Shown: positions 27,501 to 35,100 of the stretch, in pieces
Layout of the letters: each line of letters opens with the position of its first letter
How positions within the stretch are numbered: the first letter of the stretch is position 1
Assembly (NCBI GenBank): GCA_964556665.1
Contig: CAZKXU010000014.1
Span: forward strand, 1 to 47,984
DNA: 47,984 nucleotides
Direction: 5' to 3'
DNA from: CAZKXU01 sp964556665
GTDB taxonomy: Bacteria > Bdellovibrionota_C > UBA2361 > CAZKXU01
Made by a program: the position numbers and the translations under genes
Notes under the pieces: generated by a model
Told to the model about the DNA's origin: nothing
Database searches by the model: none
The model's input: only the letters and a program-made list of their open reading frames with translations

Positions 27501-28008
27501 AGGATCGGCACGCATAGCAGGTGTTGTTACTGCGCTTAAATTAAAAAATACAAAAGCTGGTGACCGTTATGCTGCCTTTACTTTAGAAGACTCGGTAGCT
27601 ACGGTTGAAACGCTAGTATGGCCAGATGTCTATCGCCAGGTCTCACACCTAATTGTAGCAGATGATCCGGTAATTGTAAGTGGGAGAGTAGATATCGGAG
27701 AGGAGCGAGTTGTCTTTATCGCAGAGAAGATGGAGTCCTTAATTGCCTTACGAGACAAGAGCGCAACAGTAGGAATTTTAAGCCTCTTAGAGCAGGATAA
27801 TCTTGAGGGGAATATCGATAAATTGTTAAGCATTTTTGAAAAATATTTAGGAAACTGTCCAGTGCGGGTAAATCTTGCAATTGATAAACGAGAAGTTTCG
27901 ATGGTCTTAAAAAATAGAAGTGGAGCAGCTTTGGGTGTAATACCGTCAGAAACGTTGTGTGAAGATATTGAACAGCTTTTTGGGCGACCTGTACTTTCGT
28001 TTGTTTAG
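24535..28008 (+). CDS. dnaE: DNA polymerase III subunit alpha
   Basis: Replicative DNA polymerase catalytic subunit, 1157 residues, as expected for DnaE1. The order is: N-terminal PHP domain (FVHLHLHTQYSLLDGANK and ITDHGNMHG, both motifs intact); palm with the catalytic PDIDVDF (residues 410-416) after VGPGRGSVAGSLVAYAL; third palm acidic residue in KFDFLGLKTL; fingers (ALYRPGPLDAGMVEHYI; YQEQIMQLARELAGYSLGEADLLR); helix-hairpin-helix around 860; clamp-binding motif QISLF at 920-924, the same place as in E. coli; and an OB fold (RIAGVVTALKLKNTKAGDRYAAF). The C-terminus after the OB fold is present but diverged. The ATG at 24535 gives the normal N-terminus. Confidence 0.97.
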   Translation: MQFVHLHLHTQYSLLDGANKIPEVLVQAHAMGQPAIAITDHGNMHGAVEFFAEAKKIGIKPIIGCEIYLNPVSRFERKTKQQGGAGTYHLTLLAKNKAGYKNLCKLVTLAYQEGFYFKPRVDHELLEKYSEGLIALSGCMNSVLNSHVRVNDFDKSRKLVEFYASIFKDNFYLEVQPHPIDDQQALNKMCAELGKMVGLPLVATTDCHYPNKEDHYAQEVLMCVSTGKQITDPDRLRHEGLNLHLKSTEEMLEELSGFSRKEEAISNTLEIAKQCELEFDFKTYHMPLFSVGDNQSLIDVMATKARQGLDKRIEFLSSRSVGLSYASKDIYRNRLEEEIRLIDKMGFAGYFLVVSDFIVWAKEQGIPVGPGRGSVAGSLVAYALRITEIDPISNKLLFERFLNPERISLPDIDVDFCIYGRDKVIQYVVGKYGKDRVAQIATFGTMKAKAAIKDVGRALGIGYAECGKIAELVPAPRQGFDYPLAEAIKMEPRLKEYANGSGKELISLALKLEGLTRHASTHAAGVVIGNKPLVEFLPLMVDKEGRDVTQYEMSSVEKIGLVKFDFLGLKTLTVIHTALQLIKEGTGLELDPNAFPIDDTKSYELLSAGNTTGVFQLESSGITDMTARLHPSCFDDIVAILALYRPGPLDAGMVEHYIERKHGREPVTFLHPAMKPILSDTYGIMIYQEQIMQLARELAGYSLGEADLLRKAMGKKNPEEMAKHRDRFTDGAVKRDISRHVAQEIFNQMETFARYGFNRSHSAAYALISFQTAYLKAHYQVEFMAALMSHEMDDSDKTLKNLNECRRHGIKVLPPDVNYSNAGFSIDHGAIRFGMEAVKGIGSKAVEVIIDSRRRNGSFKDLEDLLERVDLSSVNKKVIETLINSGALDFSGVTRREMWEQHEDLLRYAQSLQRDTNSNQISLFGNDSALNKIPRRRGKRAEWPVNRKLALEREALGLYLSGHPLTKFQLELKRIGTTTTAELKARTKSGSARIAGVVTALKLKNTKAGDRYAAFTLEDSVATVETLVWPDVYRQVSHLIVADDPVIVSGRVDIGEERVVFIAEKMESLIALRDKSATVGILSLLEQDNLEGNIDKLLSIFEKYLGNCPVRVNLAIDKREVSMVLKNRSGAALGVIPSETLCEDIEQLFGRPVLSFV

Positions 28009-28018
28009 ATTCTGTTGC

Positions 28019-28092
28019 ACTGGGATCGCGGGCTTCCAGCCGCAGCAGATTAGCTGACATTTCGTTGCTGGCTGGAAGCCCGCGGTCTCAGT
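28019..28092. repeat. Long palindrome downstream of dnaE
   Basis: ACTGGGATCGCGGGCTTCCAGC at its left with the complement ending CCGCGGTCTCAGT at the right. The outer frame carries two uncompensated changes (GGGATC against GAGACC). It begins 10 bases after the dnaE stop and lies between two convergent genes. No T run, so any terminator role is unproven. Confidence 0.82.
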
Positions 28093-28123
28093 AAAGCGTA
28101 AGAATTTACGTTGAAGTCTCCTA

Positions 28124-29074
28124 TTAGGTTTCTGCTTTTTGAGCTTTGCGTTGCCACAGCTTTTCCCGCTGTTTGATTCTCTGCTGAAAGAAATCATATC
28201 TTTCTTGCATTAACGTCCAATCCTTCGGAGCGCCGCCGAATAGTCTTGCGAGCTCAGTAGCCAACTCATCCGTTACCGGTCTTTCACCTAATAAAAATCC
28301 CTTGAAATCCTCAGGGGTTACTTTCCCGGAGAGAGAGAGCTGTTCGAAAGATAGCTTTCTTTTATTCATAATGTCATCAGCGGCTCTGCTTGGATGTAGC
28401 ACCTTTCCTCTATCAGCGCGGGATTTTTTACTTGAGGGCTCGGTTGAGGGAGCTGGGACTGCTTCAAATATTTCTAATGCAGTTTCAATATAAAGGGCAG
28501 GATCGAGTGTATAGAGGGGATCAATGCTTGCTGATATTCGCCTTAGATCGCGCAGTTCGGTTCCAGGTTGGCCATTTTCATTAAGTGCAACTATTGTCAA
28601 TGGATCTAGTATCTGTATCGCTTCATTTAGCAGTAGCTCAATTGATTTTTTTCTTTTAAACATCTGATCAATTTTCTTTTGGTGTTCATATACGGCAATC
28701 AGAAGCTTCTGTATGTCATCAACTGAAAACGGCTCAGCAACAAATCCGGAGACCCCTTCAAGGTAAAGTGATGTAGCTCGAGTCATGCTTGTAACAGAGC
28801 GGTCGTCAAGTGTCAGTATAAATAGAGGTGAAGTGCGATTTAGTCTACTACTTGCTTCTGCAATGAAGGCTTTTATTGTTTGAGGTTCAAGGCTAAGAGA
28901 GAGAAAGATAACATCAATGCGTGAATCTCGTTTGATACCTTTAATGGCATCTTTAGTACTGGAGTAAGTATGCAGATTCGCTTTATGGATGCAGTTTTTT
29001 ATAATCTCTTTTAATCGAGAGCGTCCATCCGGATCCGGATTTACTATTATGGTTGAAAGCTTGGTAAGCTCCAT
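28124..29074 (-). CDS. Degenerate receiver domain fused to a HigA-like HTH domain
   Basis: 316 residues in two parts. Residues 6-130 follow the CheY receiver fold (IIVNPDPDGRSRLKEII; IDVIFLSLSLEP; FILTLDDRS; GVSGFVAEPFSVDDIQKLL), but the phosphoacceptor aspartate is replaced: FLSLSLEP stands where FLDxxMP is expected. The last 90 residues match the HigA/XRE antitoxin pattern: a start like HPSRAADDI, then FLLGERPVTDELATELARLFG and DWTLMQERYDFF, the equivalents of the HTH and the W-LQxxYDLW motif of HigA. A proline/serine linker joins them. No HigB-like toxin is next to it. I infer a phosphorylation-independent regulator. It is divergent from the giant gene pair, with 183 bases between. Confidence 0.75.
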   Translation of the reverse strand: MELTKLSTIIVNPDPDGRSRLKEIIKNCIHKANLHTYSSTKDAIKGIKRDSRIDVIFLSLSLEPQTIKAFIAEASSRLNRTSPLFILTLDDRSVTSMTRATSLYLEGVSGFVAEPFSVDDIQKLLIAVYEHQKKIDQMFKRKKSIELLLNEAIQILDPLTIVALNENGQPGTELRDLRRISASIDPLYTLDPALYIETALEIFEAVPAPSTEPSSKKSRADRGKVLHPSRAADDIMNKRKLSFEQLSLSGKVTPEDFKGFLLGERPVTDELATELARLFGGAPKDWTLMQERYDFFQQRIKQREKLWQRKAQKAET

Positions 29075-29257
29075 ATCTCATATATCGACTCATTTGCCTG
29101 TTATCCTAAATCGGAATAATTAGTAAACTTAACCAAAACTAAATGAATAAAAGTCATAAATATCAATGGCTTATGGGCGTACTTATATGTGCGACACAAA
29201 ACCTTAAGTCGGCCATAACACCGTATAGGGAAAGAGGTTTAAGCTAGGAGGGTCTAC

Positions 29258-32116
29258 ATGTCTACGTCAGCAGCCGCACTTGAAACAAAACAAAATGAAC
29301 CAAAGGTAGGAGAGGCAAAGAGCACAGCTGATTCTCGTAATCAGGTTCAACTTGATCAGGCAGCTATACAGCGTGAAGCGTATGAAAATGCGGTGATCTT
29401 CGACTCAGGCGGATCGGCGATGGGGCAGCATGCCCAGCACCATATTATTGCAGCACAGATTAACGGGCAGGAGCAGAAGCAGCAGCAGAAGAGGCTTGAA
29501 GAGGAAAGGGAGAGGGAGCGTGCTCGTAGGGAGATGCAGCAGTTTATTGAGCAGGAGGCGCGCCGACTTGGTGTTTCGGTAGAGGAGATTAAGAGTAAGC
29601 TTGCAATAGCAAACGATTCTAAGGACACATTAACATATTCAAAATCTGAGATTGAAAACTTTCTAAAGGCGGAGGCTAAGCAGAGTACATCGAATACTGT
29701 TCCGCTACAATTAGGAGAAAAGACTGAAACTAAGCAGAACCCGGAAGGTTTCTTAACAAACGATACCCAAGGCGGAGATGGGCTTAAATTTGCAGAAGCA
29801 GCAGGTGGTATTCGGGACACTGTTCAGTCAGAACAGGCGAACGGTGCTCAAAGCCGTGCTGTAGCAGGAATGGTTGGACCTATTCCGATAGCGGCATTAT
29901 TGGGGGCATTTAATCCTGTTTCAGCGCTACAACTTACAGCGACTACAGTTACTGCTGCAGCGCAGGATGCACCGGAGCGCAGTGCTGTCTCTAAGGAAAA
30001 TGAGCTATTGCGGGAGGTGGCGGAAATAGCTAAGCGTACGGCTACGAGCGATTTTGATAGCAAGGTAGGAAAACCTAACTATGATCAGTTTTACGATGAG
30101 TTAATAGCGTTAGCAGCAAAGCGCAGGATCGATCTTAATAATGATGCCTTACTTGAAAAACTTACTAAGCGCTTTGATGAAGAGTATCATGCGCTTCAAA
30201 ATAGAAGGCTAGATGAGTTAAATTGGTTTGAGAAAAAATTCTGGCAGGCTTATGTCTGGACTGTAGATGTAATAACAACAGTGCATGACGCAGTAGAGAG
30301 CTTTAAATCACGCGTAACTTGGGAATCTATAAAGAGCGGGTTTAATAAGGCAGTTGACTTTATGACAGATAAGGGAACCTGGGTAGCAATCGGCGGAGTT
30401 GTTGCTACCGGAGCCCTTCTATTTTTTGGCGCACCCGTGATGCTCTCGATCGGCATCGGAGTAGGTGTGATGGCGCTGATCGGGGTTTCTCAGGAAACTA
30501 GGGCAGCACTTGGTCAATTTGCGTTAACTTGCCTAAACTCAGTTAAAGACTTTTTTGTAGCAGCTTTTACAAATCGAGAGCAGTTTTTTGCAATGGCATC
30601 CTCCCTATTGGGTGCAGTATCTGGATTTCTTAAAGGGGTATGTGATCAGATAGGTCTTACAGAGATTGCAGTAGGATTAAGGGATATACTCACCGGGAAT
30701 TTCAGCGGTGGATGGAAGGTGCTGTCCGGTGGTTTTAAGATGCTCCTTGATGCAATCGGATTAGCTGATATCTGGCAAGGTCTCTGTATGCTTAAGGATG
30801 GGAATTTCCTTGGAGCATTAATCAGTATCGGTTGGGGGCTTGTGCAACTAGGTATGACAGTCGCTACGATAATGACCGGTGGCGGATTCCTAGCAGCGCT
30901 CGCATCATTAACTGGAATTAGACTCCTTCTTAAGCATCTCTTTCTTCGTGGTGCCTCCGCAGTTACTAAAGAGGTAGCAGATAAGCTTATGAAAGCTGGC
31001 GCTAAGGAGATTACCGAAGAGTGTATGGAGCAGTTTGGAAAGCGCGGGACCTCCTTGGTAAGTCGGGTATTAGGCCGATTTGGTCGTTCAACGGTCAAGG
31101 AGATTGCAGATGAAGCCGGGACAAGGGCGGCCAATAAGATGATAGTAACAGTAGGAAAGAAAGCTGCAAAAAATGCTGAAAAAGCGTTAACGAAGGAGGC
31201 TATGGAGCAGGCCGGAACGAAAGCTCTAGCAAAAGAGATGAAGCGCTTTCATAAGAAGATGAACACTCATCAGATTGTATCGGATACTACTTACGCCTAT
31301 CTGCGTCAAACCAGAAAGCTTAGCCAGAAGCAGTTAGTTGCTAAGATAGAGAGTATGGGACTTGCCTCCGGTGAAGAGGCGATAAAAGCAGCTAAATACT
31401 TTAAGAAAGGTATAAAGACAGGATTTCTGGATAAACAGCTTAAAAGCCAGATTAGCGCTAACGTAACTAATCGATTGACGATAAAAGTCGGCGAGATGAT
31501 TGATACCCCTCTTCGTGAGCGATTAGGAAAGGCACTAAGCGGCGAACTTACTGAGAAAGGTTTTGCCAAGCACTCCAAAAGCATAGTCGAGGCAATCGAA
31601 ACTAAGGCACGTAATGCAGTCAACGAGCGACTTGGTAAAGGCGCTTCCAAAGAAAGCATCGAGGCGGCTGTAAAAAAAGAGGTCAAGCTCATGACTAATG
31701 AACTCACTGATGCTGGTATGACGGGTGCTAGAAAGGGTATCCGTGAAGGCACCGAAAGGGTCGTAAAAAAAGCGGTTAAAGAAGCTTTTGATAAGTTTCG
31801 TAAACAGCATGGCAGAAGTCTTGGTCTTTTCGCAGGAATAGGTAGTGGACTGGCAGTAGCAACAAATATATTTAAGTCGAAAGAGGTAAAGGCGGAGAAG
31901 GAAGCAGGGTTAGAGGTGCGAGTAATCGAGCCTGAGCGTCCACAGCACGCCGATCGATTTGTGATACGAAGAGAGATGCGTGGCGGACAGACGGTCATGG
32001 TTAAATATGAGCAGATAGACGGGGAGCTACAGGAGATAGGTGCTACTGCAGAAAGTGATAAGAGCGACTCAGAAAATGGAGCTAAGGATAAAAAAGAGGC
32101 AAGGGAGGCAGCGTGA
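29258..32116 (+). CDS. Giant hypothetical protein A with hydrophobic segments and basic helical repeats
   Basis: 952 residues, no family recognised, no signal peptide. Layout: low-complexity N-terminus; a charged coiled coil rich in Gln, Glu and Arg (residues 68-100); a module at 103-183 that is also found in the next gene; hydrophobic, glycine/alanine-rich stretches at about 207-236, 374-411, 521-559 and 854-871; a Lys/Ala/Glu region with recurring TKEVAD / VKEIAD-type amphipathic helices (560-850); and a charged C-terminal tail. A near-perfect Shine-Dalgarno (AGGAGG, 29246-29251, six bases before the ATG) predicts strong translation. The stop overlaps the next start (GTGA), so the two products are probably made together. 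Membrane-inserting or pore-forming behaviour is possible but is inference. Confidence 0.8.
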   Translation: MSTSAAALETKQNEPKVGEAKSTADSRNQVQLDQAAIQREAYENAVIFDSGGSAMGQHAQHHIIAAQINGQEQKQQQKRLEEERERERARREMQQFIEQEARRLGVSVEEIKSKLAIANDSKDTLTYSKSEIENFLKAEAKQSTSNTVPLQLGEKTETKQNPEGFLTNDTQGGDGLKFAEAAGGIRDTVQSEQANGAQSRAVAGMVGPIPIAALLGAFNPVSALQLTATTVTAAAQDAPERSAVSKENELLREVAEIAKRTATSDFDSKVGKPNYDQFYDELIALAAKRRIDLNNDALLEKLTKRFDEEYHALQNRRLDELNWFEKKFWQAYVWTVDVITTVHDAVESFKSRVTWESIKSGFNKAVDFMTDKGTWVAIGGVVATGALLFFGAPVMLSIGIGVGVMALIGVSQETRAALGQFALTCLNSVKDFFVAAFTNREQFFAMASSLLGAVSGFLKGVCDQIGLTEIAVGLRDILTGNFSGGWKVLSGGFKMLLDAIGLADIWQGLCMLKDGNFLGALISIGWGLVQLGMTVATIMTGGGFLAALASLTGIRLLLKHLFLRGASAVTKEVADKLMKAGAKEITEECMEQFGKRGTSLVSRVLGRFGRSTVKEIADEAGTRAANKMIVTVGKKAAKNAEKALTKEAMEQAGTKALAKEMKRFHKKMNTHQIVSDTTYAYLRQTRKLSQKQLVAKIESMGLASGEEAIKAAKYFKKGIKTGFLDKQLKSQISANVTNRLTIKVGEMIDTPLRERLGKALSGELTEKGFAKHSKSIVEAIETKARNAVNERLGKGASKESIEAAVKKEVKLMTNELTDAGMTGARKGIREGTERVVKKAVKEAFDKFRKQHGRSLGLFAGIGSGLAVATNIFKSKEVKAEKEAGLEVRVIEPERPQHADRFVIRREMRGGQTVMVKYEQIDGELQEIGATAESDKSDSENGAKDKKEAREAA

Positions 32117-35100
32117 GTAATGGTACGGAGGTTAGATGTTGGAAAAAGCCAGTTCCGCAAGCCGCAGATGCAGGCTTAAAAAATTGCTCTTCTCTCCGTG
32201 ATGATGCATTACATGAAAAAGGAAAGAGTCGTGATGGTCATATCTCAAAACTTGAACAGGCTCGTCAGGAGCTTTACAATAATCCAACCTTTCAAAATAT
32301 TCTCCTCCAATTTAAACGTCTAACCAAAGACGATCTGCGAGTACGTGAGCTCCAAGGCTCCCAAACCTTTGCCGAGGCTTCTCAGCTAATGCTTGAGAAG
32401 CAGAAGAAGGAGCGTAGACGGGGTGAGAGACTCACCTTTATCTCTGAATGTATCCAGGTTATAAAAAAGCTTGGCCTCTCCGAAACTGATGAAGCTTTAA
32501 ATATAGTCGAGGACGCACAGAGCGGGATCGATTATCCTAAGGAGGAGTTAGAAGCATTCGTCGAGGAGCTTTTAAAAACAATAAATTCCAATAATCTTCC
32601 TTTGCAGCTTTTTCAGGGGATGAGTTGGAAAGAGATTATATTCGAGAGTATCCTAAAAGCTGAGCCAAATTCCAAAGGATTAAAATTAGCAGAGGATGCA
32701 GGAGCCCTTCTTGATATACGGCTAAAGAAAGCTCTTGATGAGCGCAGGGGTATTCTGGATGAGGAGTATATAAGAGTTGCTTCCCGCAGCCCCGAGATAG
32801 CGGCTTTTAACCGTCGCGAGGCTGTTAAAATCTATCTACAGGATATAGAACTTGCAGAGACAGACGCACTTCTTAAAAATATAAAGAGTGCTCGTACAGC
32901 AATTAATGATCTGCTGATCGCTACTAAAGATGCCGGTTATCCTATCCCTTGGGATGAGGTTCTTGCATTTGATGATGCTCTTAGAAAACTGCTTGTGGAG
33001 GAGGAGATTGATGCCGGTACAAAGTATGAGATTCAGGATGAGTTTATTAATCTTTATGATTGCTTGGTTGAAGATGGCAGACTTAGTGATGAAGAGGGGA
33101 GAACCCTTGGCGTTCAATCTGTAAAAGATAAACTTTATCTTATTAGAAATAGGGATAACTTTCAATCAGAGAGGGAATCAGCTGAACAGATTCAGACGCG
33201 TGCAGTATCTCTTGCCAATGATTTAAGCGGTTATATCAAGGCTAATCTTAACGATTATGAAGTTTTGTCACTTTACCTCGAGGTCTTGTTAGAGGCGTCT
33301 AAGGTCAAGAATCCTATTAAAAAAGAGTACGCCCGCGAACTAGCTCGTAGTTTATATAAAAAAAGCGGTAACGAGCGCGCATTAGTTTCCGACTTTATTC
33401 CTCTAGCAGAGCAGAAACTTATTAATGCTCTAGCAAAGCACCTTGCAGGAATTAAGGAAAATACACCGCAGGCTCTTGCCGCCAAAGCAGCGGGTCTCGA
33501 GCTCCGGGATAAACTTTCATACAACGAAAATAAAGAATTAAAAGAGTTTAAGGCGGAGGTAGTTCGCAGACAGGATGCATTAAAGAATCTGCGTGAGAGG
33601 ATATGTGCTGAGCTTGGAGGAGATGCAAACGGATATGAGCTAAGTTTAGATATAGATGTACCGCTAGTTGTACGGTTGAAAGCGGCAAAGACATTTCCAC
33701 AGTTAGCAGCAGCAGTTTTTGGCGTTAAAGAGGAGGAGATTAAATCAATACAGATCTCCTTGTTGGTGCAGAGTAACCCATTATTGGAAGAGTATGTTGA
33801 TTTAGGTGTAATTCCAGCGGGGACACAGATCTCTTTATGCGCCACGGAGCAAGGCTCCCGTTATGAGATAGCAGAGCTGCAGTTACAGAGACTTACTCTT
33901 GAACATACCGTAAGTCCGCAGTTCCAACTTACGGTTCTCGAGGAAAAACTTTCTTCTGACAGTCTTGAGAGAGCTAAGGAGCTAATCTTCCAGTTAAAGA
34001 ATGCAGAAAGTAAAAAAAGGGAAGTAGTCAGATTTTTAGAGGGTCTCCGCCATTTTATAGAGGTTAGGAGATCGGCTCATCAGGTAGCTTTAAATGGCGA
34101 TGTTGAAAGTGCGCTTAAGATTATTAGTGAGATTGAACCTGAGATTGAATCACTTCTTACTTTACAAGATCCTGCTCTTTCAAAAGAGGTAAAGGAGCTA
34201 ATTCGCATATATAAGAATATCGATGCTGAATTTCTTACTGTAGCAGCAGAGGCAGCTGCAAAGCAGGGAAATACAGCTGAATTCAAGCGAAGAATTGAAA
34301 GCGCAATAAATCTACTAGAAAGCCGCAGGCACAGTACTAAAATTACCAAGGAGGAGCGTGTAGAAGCCTCAAAGCAGCTTCTCTCTCTGCATGGAATTAA
34401 ACTAAGTGGAATCTCTCAAGACACAGTACATAAGAGATATGGAGAGATTAGGAGGGAGGCAGCTGCAATGCTTCATCTCATAGCTCCGCGTGCAGATGTA
34501 GAAAGACTACTTGATGAATCTGACCAGGATCTTGTGAGCCTAGCTAAGAAAGCTAACCCAGACCTTGAATTTGTAGATGATATTAAGGGTGGCGTAGAGT
34601 GGTTGTTTAATAAATTAGGTGCAAAAGATGCCACTGCGAACGAGAAGGCCTCGATTGCAGGAGGACTCGGGAAGCTGAAGTTCTTAAATTCAGAATATCA
34701 GGAATTAAGATCGAAGCGTATTGAAAGTCTTGCCGCTATAGTTGAATCGACGAAAGCAACAGAGCTACTTTTGGCAGATCTTTGTGATGCAGGGTTAATA
34801 AGTGCAGAAGCTTTAGCAATACAGCTTTCTGAAATTAGAGCGCTTTGCTTTGGTGCGCTAGGGGATGCGCATGCAGCAGCCGGTCAAATTCAATTGGCAA
34901 AGGAGGCTTATAATCTACAACTTAGTTCACGGCTTACTCTAGATCATGGCATCTTTTCAGATCTTGAGACTCGAGAGGTCAATCAAGACGGCAGCGAGAT
35001 AACAGAACTCGAAAGTTGGTTTAACTTTTCAGAGGATACTAAGGTAGGCTTTATCCCTGAAAACAGGCTTCAGGAATGCCTTGAGCGAGTAGGAGGACTA

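Noticed and set aside
31306..32160. 284-residue reverse-strand open frame
   Set aside because: Antisense to the well-supported giant gene A, Ser/Leu-rich shadow composition, no ribosome-binding site.
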